This document shows, one piece after another, positions 11,251 to 23,477 of a stretch of 64,000 bases of DNA. The notes beneath the pieces are model-generated. The model made no database searches. It worked only from the letters and a program-made list of their open reading frames with translations, and was not told the origin of the DNA. The stretch lies in assembly GCA_032622095.1 (NCBI GenBank), contig CP136061.1, positions 124,570,754 through 124,634,753 on the forward strand, in the 5' to 3' direction. This DNA comes from Siphonodentalium dalli (lineage: Eukaryota > Mollusca > Scaphopoda > Gadilida > Siphonodentaliidae). Within the stretch, counting starts at the first letter, position 1. The number at the start of each line of letters is the position of its first letter. The position numbers and the translations under genes are program-made.

Positions 11251-11715
11251 TGTGACCCGCCATATCAAATCCAGTCGGAGGTCGGGATTTTTTTTACCCT
11301 GTGCCAATGCATTCTCTTATATATGCGAGTCGACCATAGGTCGCCTCGCATATATAAGAGAATGCATTGGCCTAACAATTTTTTATCATTTTTTTAAAAT
11401 AAATGTTTCTGACAATTTTTAGGACATGAAATAAAAAACATCCATTACCCTGCAGGGAGCCCCCCACATATATAGAAGCATATAGAAGAGTGTCGTCTGC
11501 TCATGTTTGTCTGGGGCTCTGTATGGGTGAAATTATAAAATTGTTAAAGAATACAAGACAAAATTATTAAAATTGTAAAAAAAAATTGTTAGGCCAATGC
11601 ATTCTCTTATATATGCGAGGCGACCTATGGTCGACTCGCATATATAAGAGAAAGCATTGGCACAGGGTAAAAAAAATCCCGACTTCCGACTGGATTTGAT
11701 ATGGCGGGTCACATA
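11249..11715. mobile_element. 463-bp TA-flanked foldback MITE with hairpins nested in each arm
   Basis: The element runs from TGTGACCCGCCATATCAAAT (11,251) to its reverse complement ending at 11,713, with TA on each side (11,249-11,250 and 11,714-11,715). This suits a Tc1/mariner-type target. The inverted arms extend about 130 bp with few mismatches. Each arm also contains its own palindrome: GCCAATGCATTCTCTTATAT and its complement flank CGACCATAGGTCG-like sequence (about 11,301-11,373 and 11,592-11,664). The central ~200 bp is AT-rich and non-coding. Confidence 0.85.
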
Positions 11716-12319
11716 TGAGTAATGACAAATGAAAAGCTACTCACGGTTATTATAGACATGTACACACATTGAATCTAAGGTTAGTGTAATGTATGTAATA
11801 AAACAGCTGATTGTATCCCACGTTTGTCTGGGGTACAGCAAGGTGTTTACATATCACCCCATACCATAACTGTGGCCACTTTACCTCTATGATCTGGAAG
11901 ATTTTCTCAATTCGGATGGTGTTCGGGGTTTGTCAAAACTGTCACGGCATATAGAAACACATTTGCGGACATGTCAAACTATTCATTGTGTTATACGCAG
12001 ATGACACCGTACTTACGGCCGAAACACCGTTAAATTTGCAGAAATATTTTTCAAAAGTGTTGCGAGAAGTGGAAGTTAATTATGTCAACGTTGAACAAAC
12101 TAAATAAACTTGATTTATAAACGAAGCTTGTCTAAAATATGGGACAGTTGAAGTTATCAAGAACTTTAACTATCTTGGTATTATACATACAAAATCAGGC
12201 CCGTACTCGGATACAAAAAAAAAACAAAGACCGACGAATAATGCGACTAAGGCAATCTATTCCACTATTGCAAAATCTAGAACACATTGCTTGTCTGTTA
12301 AAACAGGTTTGAATTATTT

Positions 12320-13535
12320 GACTTTGACCTCATAATTCAAGTGCAGTTAATTCCGAATAATCTTGTTATCTGATATAGAAAAATCAAACACAGGAAACAA
12401 CTATACGATTTTCAAACATGACATAAATTTCGAAACATTTGGATTGTTCGGATATCATGTCTATATATTTTTAATGTATTGGTTATATAACCTCAAATAT
12501 AAACCAGTTTAGCGAAGTTGAAAAATGCCGTACTTATACCAGTGCGCAACAGTATACGATGTTTGCCTCTTTCTATGACGTCATTCCTCACGTGCCCAGT
12601 CATTAGTCTTTCTAAATCGCGTGTGAAAATGAATCAAGTGTGAGATGATAACAAGCCGCCACTCTCATCGTAAACAAGCTGTCAATGAACTGATTGTGTA
12701 AACTGCGGTACAGAAAGGGCGGATTCGTCACTCAGGTATAGCATCCACAAACTCCGTGTTGTTTGACCATCGAATGACATGGCTACGATTAGTTTCCGGT
12801 GTTAAGTCTATTAAACGCAAAAAATAATATCGCAATTGACAATCAACTTAGCCCCCACACTTCACAGGTGTTTGCGCTTCTCGCTTATAAATTTCCAACC
12901 ACATGTGTTCATTTCTCTTTATTTTCGATTTTCGCTGTCGATAGAATGCGGCGGTCCACATTAGGCAAGTACGATTGTTTAGCTCGACGATGTAATTACA
13001 CTACTGTTAACCGATGTGCTGGCTGGACCAAGTTTGAACCGAATATGTCAATTTCGTCACTCACACTTGCGATATCGAGTTTTAACTATGATTTCAGTGT
13101 CAAATGGCGGTTAAGCTTAGAAGTTTCCGTATAATCCTGGTGTCAACTGGAGATGACGAATCTGGCCCCCAACTACGGCATATACCAAGGGAGGTGGTGA
13201 TAGACTATTCAATAACAGAGACTTAAGCGAATGACAGTTCGGTAATCAATCGTATGTCTGGGATAAACCTCATCCCCAACCAGATCGTGTACAGAATAAG
13301 TTGGCGCAACATTCCATGAATGATTGTTATAGACCGATAGGCAATTGAAGAAGTACAAATGGACTGCATCGATAGAACTTCCAAACAACAAATGACTCGG
13401 TGTCTTATTTTGCTGACTGCCGAGACTTTCCCATAATGAGAATTACTCTTTTTTGCCATCGGCGACAGAAATGTGAGATTATATGTGATATGAATCCCGT
13501 ATGGACTCCGTAATTAGTATATTTAGGATGTCCCC
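12320..13535. other. No recognisable gene
   Basis: A 111-codon plus frame (12,799-13,134) with several Cys residues is the largest here. I recognise no domain, and it has no supporting exon or promoter signal. The rest is unremarkable AT-rich sequence. Confidence 0.4.
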
Positions 13536-13539
13536 TTCA

Positions 13540-14600
13540 CTTATGACGGCCACAGTACTCCAATGTTTGAGGCCGCGTCGTTAATCGAAACAACGATGCA
13601 TTCACCTAGCCAGGGACGTGTCTGGAGGGTCCACGTTCGGGGAATGGTGGTGTCCACCTTGTGATTTCCAACAGAAACTTCTTTAACGAGGCCGAATATC
13701 CAAGTCAGGGAAATTTTATTTGCAACACCGGCTTTGGAAATTTCCAACTTGTACCTGATGTTTTACAAATTTACAAGCTGAACTTGTCTAACTGATGGGG
13801 TATTACAGTCCAAAGACGTGATCGAAAACGGAAATATTATTTGACTGTTGGTATGAACACACATCTCACGCTAAATACTGTTTGTAAAACCAAATAAAGT
13901 TATAACATATTTAGCCAAGTTGTCCCCCGAAAAGTAATTTCGGGGGGGGGGGGGGGGGGCTATAGAAATCAGCACCGTCCGTCTGTGCGTCCGTCCGGTC
14001 AGATTTTCTTACCTGAGTTATGCCCCTTAGTTTGACGGCTTCTTGCCATTTTTGTCGTAAGCGCATTAACTTGAACAAATATTAACCTATTTCAATAATG
14101 TTTCGTTTATGAGTTGGCTGCCACAATCTCTCGGACGAGTTCGAAAACCAGTTTTGTCCGATTTTTCTTACCTAAATTATGCCCCTTAGTTTGACGATTT
14201 CTCGCCATTTTTTGTCATAAGCGCAATAACTCGAACAAATATTTCAATAACACTGCCAATCTCGGAATTAGCCACCTTGGAGTTAGCCATCTTGGAGTTA
14301 GCCACCGATTCGGGGGACACTGTGGTCGGCGTCCTTTTATATATGTTTGTTTCGAAGATTCCAACTAGTGTTGTGCAAGTAATGTCCAACCATAGGGCAG
14401 TTTGATGAAATTTGGTGGCCAATTGATGGCCATTTCAGTCACAAAATTGACAGAAAGTACATGTAGGAAAGTGTACCACACGTACACAATATACTGGTTA
14501 TGAGAACCGAACTATTATACCAGTTTCAACATATTTTATAAAAGTACCATCTTATATTTATGACAGACATGAAATTTCCAACTGATAAAAATTTCGTACA
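13540..14600. repeat. Dispersed repeats: TTTCCAAC family around a G-run element with two tandem units
   Basis: The TTTCCAAC-type sequence flanks a block that starts with an 18-base G run (about 13,943-13,960) followed by CTATAGAAATCAGCACCGTCC. Inside, a ~160-bp unit is present twice: CAGATTTTCTTACCTGAGTTATGCCCCTTAGTTTGACG at about 14,000 and its close relative at about 14,155. Next come three copies of a TTGGAGTTAGCCA-type 20-mer (14,265-14,310) and CGGGGGACA. No coding sequence was found. Confidence 0.5.
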
Positions 14601-14789
14601 AAGACGTCCAAAACACATTGTTTTGATTTACATAATACTTATGATATACGAATAACGCGGGTTACACACCTGCATTGGGTGTCAGCGTGAGGTGGACATT
14701 TCGACAATATAAGGGAACATACGCCACCGGATGTGTTTATTCATCCATACTGTCAGTTATTCGGCGCGAAATAGTTTAGCGGAGCTTTA

Positions 14790-16340
14790 CTAAATCAGAC
14801 GCGGTGAATAATACGAACGTATACTACTTGATCCCATTGTGGGCCTGGGGTAGACTATGCCTACCGCCCACTGCGAGTGACAAGAATACCCTGTCACCCT
14901 GTTTGCCGTGGGGTGCATCCCGTGAGGTGTGGTGCACGAATCCTGGATGTACTAGGGCGGCCGTACCATGTGAGGCATCGACCTGTGGATACGGCTTAGT
15001 TCGTGGTCCAGTTTGGACCTACATCTCTTCAAGACGGGTGGTTCAGCCAATCGGCTAGTCACGCCTCTCCACATTGTTTCAGATTCAATTATTGTTATCT
15101 GTTTAATCGTTTTTCTGATGTTTGAAGTACTATTATTTTCACGTATGGTGTTTCTGTTCACTCCTGTTTCTTCTCCTGGTGATTGGTGAATGTTGAATCA
15201 TGTATTGCACACGCCAATGTGGGAGGTACCAGGATGCTGCTACATACAGTGGCTAACTGGTTCACCGGTTCAGCTATGTACCAGTCTTTGGCCAGACCAG
15301 AATTCGAAGGGTAGTCCCCGGCGGCTGCTGGGCTTGTCGATTTTCTGCTTTTTATATCCGCAACTAAAACAAAACAACACAACCTGATCGCAAGAATGAT
15401 GACCCACTTAGTTCCAATGATGCTGAGGTATTACCAGGACCGGGCCGGTGACTGGATCTCTCCTGATTGCACGTTCAAAGAAAGTTCAATCTGATGCTTT
15501 GTTGCACTTAACAGCTATTGTACAAACACCAGTCACGGTTGCGCCACACACAACATTAAATAGTAGCAGAGCAGTTTTGAGACGACGCGATATCTCTGAC
15601 CAGTCTGAGTCGGATCTCCGAATCTACTGAGTTGGCACTACAGGTTGTTACTGCTGATCGCAGATTTCAAAGACAGTCTTTTGATGGACTAAAAGTTCAT
15701 TTGCATAGTTATCTTTTGACTTCCAATCGGTGCGAACATCCGCCAGCATTAAATGTTGGGTATACAGGAACATTGTAAATGTAAAGAAACCATATGTGCA
15801 CGCTATTCTGTTTCTGGGCAGGCCCATAACGATTGTACTGAACCAAAAAAGAGTGCTCAAACTGTCAAGGTTCACTTGCTGCAATGGATCATTCATGTCC
15901 CATATGGGACTATGAATTCAAAATTCTATTCAACAGTGTAAGGCTGAGAAACATCCATCATATTTCGATGCAAATAAAATGGTGCTCGCCCATCAATTAA
16001 ACCAGTCACATACTCTGCTGTCGTTTCCACAAAAAAAATGTGCTGATGCCAGCAATCAGACAGACAACAGCAAGACCAACATCATTGCTGTATCATAAGC
16101 GACACAACTTGACGTGACTGATATAGCTTATGTCCCAGCACCTGTATCACATGCCATGGAAACGTCTACTGAAGATGCACCCGTTGCTCACAGACAATCA
16201 ACCCAAGTTGAGACAGTTACTGCAATGCAGTCTATTCGTGTTGATCATATTGTCCCACAACAGAAATCGCCTGTTGCTTCGAAACAAATCTCTCCAACAT
16301 TTAGACTCTCAGAAAGAGAGGTTCATATTTAAATATAAAA
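14790..16340 (+). pseudogene. Non-LTR retrotransposon 5' part: ORF1 (gag-like) with CCHC knuckles, decayed
   Basis: ORF1 proteins of Jockey/CR1-type elements bind the element's RNA. Between about 15,755 and 15,935 the frame gives CKCKETICARYSVSGQAHND and CTEPKKSAQTVKVH, then HVPYGT. These are eroded relatives of the paired zinc knuckles (CxxCxxxxHxxxxC) followed by a CPxW-type motif. Upstream frames (15,448-15,630) are S/T/P/V-rich, like the N-terminal part of such ORF1s, and 14,800-15,060 resembles a GC-richer 5' leader. Downstream frames near 16,114-16,330 are S/T/Q-rich. Stops and frame changes break it. It may belong with the RT piece at 61,930-63,490, but no sequence overlap proves this. 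Confidence 0.6.
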
Positions 16341-16597
16341 ATTTGACCAGGTGCTTGATGAGAAACATTTAACACTACAAGGCAGCAAAACATTATTTGT
16401 TAATTGAGGCTGTCATTTGGGTGAAAGATGACATTCTATTCTTCTGTCTCATCCACCGGCCATCAGCGTGCGCATTGACAAAGGTTCATGCGCAATTCAT
16501 CAAATATAAAAAAACATTATCTGCACGCTGTGTATATTTGTTCGGAATAGAGAATACTCTTGCTCAAAGTGTTACATCTATTATCATAAATTGTATA

Positions 16598-16866
16598 TTT
16601 AAACGTACTCAATCCGATCAGACGCTCCTAAATTACTATTTCTTTGGCTTCGGGGTAAAACATATTTGATTCGAGTCGAGGAACACATCCATCAAAGCTC
16701 AGAGTGATTAGATATCGATGTTTGAAGTTTATTAATTTTGGAGATCTGGCCCAAAACTTCTTCAGATCCTCGTGCTCAAACGGACAAATTGCGGTTGTAA
16801 GATGGATAACTCTAAAATCAAGTGATTACCATTAACAATAATAATCACTTGATTTTAGAGTTATAT
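16598..16866 (-). mobile_element. Half copy of the GGTACTCAATCCGATCAGAC MITE plus a short inverted repeat
   Basis: CGTACTCAATCCGATCAGAC through AAATTACTATTTCTTTGGCT and GATTAGATATCGATGTTTGA matches the right half of the element at 10,098-10,571 in inverted orientation. At its end, ATAACTCTAAAATCAAGTGA (16,807-16,826) is repeated in inverted form at 16,844-16,864, giving a compact hairpin directly before the next repeat family. Confidence 0.6.
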
Positions 16867-16869
16867 AGT

Positions 16870-19480
16870 ACTAGCTGGTGGACCCGACTTCGTCCGGGCT
16901 GTTTCCCCTCTGCTTTTCGGCGAATTGCGCGATTTGACTTTGAATTGACCATTTTGAAGGTCAAGGTCAGGTCGGGGTCACGATTTGACCCATCCAAACA
17001 CTCACCGGACAAAAGTACCCGTCGAAATCCGTCCGGTTTTACCCGATTTGACATTGAATTGACCATTTTGAAGGTCAATGTCAGGTTGGGGTCACGATTC
17101 GACACGTCCAAAACACTCCTCGGACAAAAGACCCTAGGTATCAAATTTCGTCGAAATCCCGTCAAAATTCGCTATTTGACCTTTAATTGACAATTTGAAG
17201 GTCAAGGTCAGGTCGGGGTCACGATTTGACCCGTCCAAAACACTCCCCGGACAAAAGTAACCAACAAAAGTACCCGTCGAAATCCGTCCGGTTTTACCCG
17301 ATTTGATCTTGAATTGACCATTTTGAAGGTCAATGTCAGGTCGGGGTCACGATTTGACCCGTCCAAAACACTCCCTGGACAAAATTACCCCGAGGTATAA
17401 AATTTCGTCAAAATCCGTCTGGCAGTTTTCCCGGCTATAGCTAACACACAGACAGAAGTCCCAAAATATATATTAGACTAGCTGGCGGACCCGACTTCGT
17501 CCGGGCTGTTTCCCCTCTGCCTTTCGGCGAATTGCGCGATTTGACCTTGAATTGACCATTTTGAAGGTCAAGGTCAGGTTGGGGTCACGATTCGACACGT
17601 CCAAAACACTCCTCGGACAAAAGTAACCCTATGTATCAAATTTCGTCGAAATCCCGTCAAAATTCGCGATTTGACCTTGAATTGACAAATTTGAAGGTCA
17701 AGGTCAGGTCGGGATCACGATTTGAACCGTCCAAAACACTCCCCGGACAAAAGTACACATATGTATCAAATTTCGTCGAGATCCGTCCATTTTACCCGAT
17801 TTGACCTTGAATTGACCTTTTTGAAGGTCAAGGTCAGGTCGTGGTAACGATTTGACCCGTCCAAAAGACTCTCCGGACAAAATTACCTCTAGGTATCAAA
17901 TTTCGTCGAAATCCGTCCCGTTTTATCCGATTTGACCTTGAATTGACCTTTTTGAAGGTCAAGGTCAGGTAGGGGTCACGATTTGACCCGTCCAAAACAC
18001 TCCCTGGATAAAATATCCCCTAGATATCAAATTTCGTCAAAATCCGTCTGGCAGTTTTCCCGGTCATAGCTAACACACACACACACACACAGACAGAAGT
18101 CCCAAAATATATATTAGAAATATATATCAAAATTCGCGATTTGATCTTGAATTGACCCGATTTCAATGTCAAGGTCACGTCGCACGGGCAAACGAATAGG
18201 CTTACGACACTCCCCATACGAAAGTATCCATAGACACTAATTTTCATCGAAATCCCGTGATACTCGGGCGTTTGACCTTGAAATGACCCGATTTTAAGGT
18301 TAAGGTCACGTCGCACGGGCAAATTAAAAGGTCCATGCCACTCCCCGGCCTAAAGTAACCCCACATACCAAGTTTCATCGAAATGAGCTCGGCCGTTTTC
18401 GAGTCCATCGCGAACACACAGACAGACAGATTTCCCAAAATATATAATAGACTAGCAGGTGGACCCGACTTCGTCCGGGCTGTTTCCCCTCTGCTTTTCG
18501 GCGAATTGCGCGATTGACCTTGAATTGTCCATTTTGAAGGTCAAGGTCAGGTGGGGTCACGATTTGACCCGTCGAAAACACTGCCCGGACAAAAGTACCC
18601 GACAAAAGTACCCGTCGAAATCCATCCGGTTTTACCCGATTTGACCTTAAATTGATAATTGTGAAGGTCAAGGTCAGGTCGGGGTCACGATTTGACCCGT
18701 CGAAAACACTCAGTGGACAAAAGTAACCCTATGTATAAATTTCGTCGAAAATTTGCGATTTGACCTTGAATTGACCTGATTTCAAGGTCACGTGGCACGG
18801 GCAAATGAATATGCTTAAGACACTCCCCATACGAAAGTATCCCTAGACACTAATTTTCATCGAAATCCCGTGATACTCGGGCGTTTGACCTTGAAATGAC
18901 CCGATTTCAGGGTCACGTCGCACGGGCAAATTAATAGGCATATGGCACTCCCCGACCGAAAGTACCCCCACATATTGACCCGTCCAAAAACACTGCCCGG
19001 ACAAAAGTACCCGTCGAAATCCATCCGGTTTTACCCGATTTGACCTCGAATTGATAATTTTGAAGGTCAAGGTCAGGTCGGGGTCGCGATTTGTCCGTCC
19101 AAAACACTCAGTGGACAAAAGTAACCCTACGTATCAAATTTCGTCAAAATCCCATCAAAATTCGCGATTGGACCTTGAATTGACCCGATTTCAAGGTCAA
19201 GGTCACGTCGCACGGGCAAACGAATAGGCTTACGACACTCCCCATACGAAAGTATCCATAGACACTAATTTTTATCGAAATCCCGTGATACTCGGGCTTT
19301 TGACCTTATAATGACCCGATTTCAAGGTCAAGGTCACGTCGCACGGGCAAATTAACAGGCCCATGCCACTCCCCGGCCGAAAGTACCACCACATACCAAG
19401 TTTCATCGAAATCGGTTCGGTCGTTCTTGAGTCCATCGCGAACACACACAGACAGACAGATTTCCCAAAATATATAATAG
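16870..19480 (+). repeat. Head-to-tail repeat elements A-C with ~127-bp internal tandem units
   Basis: Three elements begin with a CTAGCTGGTGGACCCGACTT-like head (about 16,870, 17,477, 18,452). They end with ACACAGACAGA..CCCAAAATATATA and a TTAGA or TAGA junction (about 17,446, 18,085, 19,450). Inside are many copies of a ~127-bp unit containing GACCTTGAATTGACC, GAAGGTCAAGGTCAGGTC, CACGATTTGACCCGTCC and ATTTCGTCGAAATCC. Later units are a variant carrying CACGTCGCACGGGCAAA. Frames of 60-120 codons across this region are translations of the repeat and not genes. Confidence 0.8.
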
Positions 19481-21080
19481 ACTAGCCGATGAGCCCGACG
19501 TTGTCCGGGCTATTCAAAAACCAAATTTCAAGTCGATAACTCCACCCGTTTCCAAGATCTGGTCTGCGCATGCGCTGCACGGGCTCGCCAATACGACAAG
19601 GACGACCGCCTGGTCAAACTACACACACGTACCAAGTTTCGTCCCGATCGGTCCCTTCCTATGAAAGACAGCACAACACCCATTTTTTTCTTCCATGAAT
19701 TAATTCATGGTACCCGTCCCTCAAAGACTGACCCGATGAAAAATTCCCCTGTTCCTAGGACATATATAACACAACAACCCATTCTGCCTTTTTAATCGAG
19801 ATAATTGCATTCCGCGTTTCGTTTTGCATCCGTATTTTACGCATGAGTAGCCGTTTAGCAGCTTCGATTGTAATAAAGAGCGTTAATCCTTAACACCTCC
19901 GAATATGGTCAATATAAAGATCGTTGATGCCTTAACGCCCGAAGTGGCGTTTGCGGTGATTTTGATGATTGGGAGTGGAGAATCGGTGCGCAGAGCTTGT
20001 CCAAAATGCGACGCCGACGATCCCCGTGCGTTTTTACACTTATATACGAAGTTTGGTCTCGATCGGTCAACCCGTTTTCGATTCTATAAAGGACATACAG
20101 ACAGACAGAGGTCTTCAAAATATATATGAGACTAGCTGATGTGCCCGACGTTGTCCGGGCTATTCAAAAACCAAATTTTAAGTCGATAGCTCTACCCAGC
20201 CCGAGGTCTTCCGGGCTATTCAAAAACCAAATTTCAAGTCGATAGCTCTACCCGTTTCCGAGATCTGGTCTGCGCATGCGCGAAGCTGTCGTCGCACGGG
20301 CTCGGAGACCCGATAAAATTCGTATCCGGGGCAAGATACATTCACATACCAAATTTCAAGTCGATAGCTCCACCCGTTTCCGAGATCTCGTCTGTGCATG
20401 CGCGAAGCTGGCGTCGCACGGGCTCGGCGACCCGATAAAATTCGTATTCGGGGCAAGATACATTAACATAGCAAATTTCAAGTCGATAGCTCCACCCGTT
20501 TCCGATATCTCGTCTGCGCATGCGCGAAACGGGCGCCGCATGGGTTCGCCAATACGACGTTGACGACCGCCTGGTCAAACTACACACACGTACCAAGTTG
20601 TGTCCCGGTCGGTCGAGAATCGTAGAGTTGTATAAATGACATACATACAGACAGACAGACAGAGGTCTTCAAAATATATAGGAGACTAGCCGATGAGCCC
20701 GACGTTGTCCGGGCTATTCAAAAACCCAATGTCAAGTCGATAACTCTACCCGTTTCTGAGATCTGGTCTGCGCATGCGCGAAGCTGGCGTCGCACGGGGT
20801 CGGCGACCCGATAAAATCCGTATCCGGGGCAAGATACATTCACATACCAAATTTCAAGTCGATAGCTCCACCCGTTTCCGAGAGCTCGTCTGCGCATGCG
20901 CTGCGCGGGCGCCGCACGGGCTCGTCAATACGACGTTGACGACCGCCTGGTCAAACTACACACACGTACCAAGTTTCGTCCCGATCGGTCGACCCGTTTT
21001 CGATTGTATAAATGACATACATACATACATACATACATACATACATACAGACAGAGGTCTTCAAAATATATATGAGATTA
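19480..21080 (+). repeat. Head-to-tail repeat elements D-F (CCCGACGTTGTCCGGGCTAT family)
   Basis: Heads CTAGCCGATGAGCCCGACGT or close variants lie near 19,480, 20,130 and 20,685. Bodies contain CAAATTTCAAGTCGATAGCT, CCCGTTTCCGAGATCTGGTC and TGCGCATGCGC units. Tails read CGATCGGTC...CAGACAGAGGTCTTCAAAAT and end in an ATATATGAGA-type junction. An AAAGAGCGTT pair sits inside the first copy (19,875 and 19,916). This family follows directly on the A-C family and shares the junction layout. The short frames here are repeat translations. Confidence 0.8.
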
Positions 21081-21082
21081 TC

Positions 21083-22710
21083 ATTCAAACGGCAGCAATT
21101 TGGCGTCTTTAAATCACACGTTATATTCCTCGTAACATGGAGAAGAATAATATATCAATTTGGTGGATATCTGCGCTAAAAATAGTTTATTAAATCAATT
21201 GTTGTTGCCCCCCCCCCCCCTGCAACGCTGACTCGAACAGCCCCATATCGCGGATGTGATTATGTATTCGTTTGGTGAAAATCGGCAACAAAACTATTTC
21301 ACCATATTTTTTTTCATTTTGCAGTCCTTTCCCCTTTTCTTCCCCTGACACCAACAGCATCACTTTAGAAAATTTTAACCCGCACCATTATCTTTCTCGA
21401 AAAAATCTACCACTCTTAGACCGCCTTGGTGCCATCTCGATTGTACCCCGTGGAGTTATATATAGAACACATACAGACAGAAAGACAGCACGATTTGATT
21501 CCTCGTATCATTTGAGTAGAACGTGTATGAATTTGATGGTAATTGGTACTAAAAATATTTTTGTATAAGTTTTGGTGACCATCCCGTCCCTATTTCGGAC
21601 TCAAGCGGTGCCACTTTTGTCACCATTAAACCACACACTTAGACTCATTATGGAGATGCATATATATAAAATTGGTGAAAATTGGCGAGTATACAAATTC
21701 GTATCAAATTTAAGGTCCCCATATATCTCACCGAAAGGGCACCAATTTGGTGTATCTAAACCACACGATTAGATTCCTCGTATCACGGAGAAGAATAGGT
21801 ATCAATCTGGTGGAAATCGGCACTAAACATATTGTTGTAATTTGTTGTGTCCCTCTCACCTCTATGCACCACTGACTCGAATGGCCCCACTTGTGACATC
21901 CTTAGACCACACAATTACACTCATGCTATCATGGAGGTGATTATAAGTTTGGTGCTAATCGGCGACTAAACAAATTTTTATCAAATTTGGTGCCCACCCA
22001 TCACTTCCCCATCTCTCACCCAAACAGCACCAATATGGCGTCTTTAAATCACACGAATAGATTCCTCGTATCATGGATAAGAACGTGTATCAATTTGGTG
22101 GAAATTGGCGCTATAAATATTGTGTATCAATTTTGGTGCCCCTCTCCCTTTCAGCGGACCCCTGACTCGAATGAGGCCACTTTTGACAGATTTAAGCCTC
22201 CCCATTAGACTCCTCATACCATGGAGATGATTTTGTATAAGTGTGGTGGCAATCGGCGACTAAACCCATTATCAAATTTAGTGCCCCCCCCCCCCAATCT
22301 CTCATCCAAACGACACAAATTTGGCGTCTTTATATCGCACAATTAGATTCCTTGTATCATGAAGAAGAATATGGATCAATTTGGTGGAAATCGGCGCTAA
22401 ACATTTTTGGTGCCCCTCTCCCCTTTCGTGCATCACTGACTCGAACGACGCCACTTTTGACATATTTAAACCACACCATTATATTCTTCTTATCATGTGG
22501 ATGATTATATGTAAGTTTCGTGGCAATCGGCGACACAAAAATTCTCACTCCCCCTTTTCTGCCACTGACAACGGCGTCACTTTAGAAAATTCAAAATCCG
22601 CACCATTATCTTTCTCGTAAAAAGTTACCCCTAGTAGACGCCTTTGGTATCATTTAGATGGTCCCCTGTGAATGTCTATAGAACACAGACAGACAGACAT
22701 TCGCAAATAT
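21083..22710 (+). repeat. ~285-bp tandem satellite, about five units
   Basis: The unit contains GGCGTCTTTAAATCACACGA, TCCTCGTATCATGGAGAAGA, ATCAATTTGGTGGAAATCGG, a TGACTCGAACG..GCCACTTTTGAC block and a C-run. Unit starts lie near 21,090, a degraded one near 21,480, then 21,745, 22,028 and 22,315, so spacing is about 283-287 bp. The array ends in TAGAACACAGACAGACAGAC (about 22,679). Units are clearly diverged from one another. Confidence 0.75.
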
Positions 22711-22835
22711 AGATATAAGATGGTATGTTTGCATACTAGGCCGTTCTTTTACTTGCACATAGCTAATTTGTTTTTATCTAATTCACTGTCTGATTTATCT
22801 ACACAGTGGGTTCACTACGATTCTTTTTGTTACCT

Positions 22836-22900
22836 GATTCTGTTCTGGCCGTGATATGGCATAGCGGCTAATTTGGCGTTAAACCCTCAATCAATCATAT
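22836..22900 (+). mobile_element. SINE 3' end fragment
   Basis: GTGATATGGCATAGCGGCTA followed by GGCGTTAAACCCTCAATCAA matches the tail end of the tRNA-type SINE at 41,950-42,262 (GATATGGCTTTAG...ACCCAATCAATC on that element's own strand). Only the 3' part is present. Confidence 0.6.
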
Positions 22901-23169
22901 AATACTTGATATCGAAACCTTTCATGAAAACACTATATTCATTAATTGTATTTGCCATAATTATTGTACTTTCGTGGAATAAGTACCGTTTAAAACAACC
23001 CCAAATTGAAGAATTTACCATCCTAATCAAAGTCATTATTCCTGCTAAACTTTTATAAACTCTTCAGAAACAAAGCCTGTCTGAAGTACAGCAGTATAGA
23101 CGTGCATTGGTATTATAATTATCGTATCACGATAGTGTGGCAGCTATCCCTGTGCCCTGACAGGAAGGT

Positions 23170-23477
23170 CCTGTGTGTTGGTTTGGCCTCATTCTGTCGA
23201 AGTGTTGGAAATTTCCTGTCTGACACCACTAAGATTGGAAAATATTCAACTCATTGCCACAGCAGTCCAACAACTGTTGAACAAAAAGTACAGAAATATG
23301 CGACTGTTGGTCTAAAAACAACAATTCCCGACTACTTGCTGGTTGGACAATCAAACTACGATAAGTGCAACATATAATTTGGTGCGAAATGTCCAACTAA
23401 TGTGTCGGGTATGACATTTTCAACCGCTGAATGTTTTGACCAAAGTTGGGACTGAAGCACCCTCCCCAACACAGATT
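23170..23477. repeat. TTTCCAAC-family dispersed repeat
   Basis: TTGGAAATTTCC, GGTTGGACAATCAA, TGTCCAACTAATG and TTTTGACCA recur, as at 1,440-1,870. It abuts the foldback element that begins at 23,478. Confidence 0.45.

Larger units (their letters stand above)
10575..12310 (+). pseudogene. Non-LTR retrotransposon reverse transcriptase, decayed, with nested insertion
   Basis: Reverse transcriptase copies the element's RNA at a nicked target. Fragments appear in the expected order. About 10,600-10,790 has RPISKEELALV and then, in another frame, KCPGDDGIINEYMK. About 10,880-10,960 has IYKNNGNKED. About 11,040-11,100 has the KAYSTTDTIF block. AFIDFEKAFDKAWR lies at about 11,146-11,190 and carries the first catalytic Asp. 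After the nested MITE, LYDLEDFLNSDGV follows near 11,885-11,925, and then LYADDTVLTAET with the YADD catalytic box at 11,994-12,005. Several frameshifts and stops separate these pieces, so it is inactive. No endonuclease or 3' tail was identified. Confidence 0.85.

Noticed and set aside
12799-13134. 111-codon frame with several cysteines
   Set aside because: No cysteine spacing of a known domain, and no repeat or transcript signal around it. Treated as chance.
16822-19118. Frames of 60-122 codons with repeated FDFELTILKV- or SNRVKPDGF-type text
   Set aside because: The text repeats with the DNA unit on both strands, so these are satellite translations.
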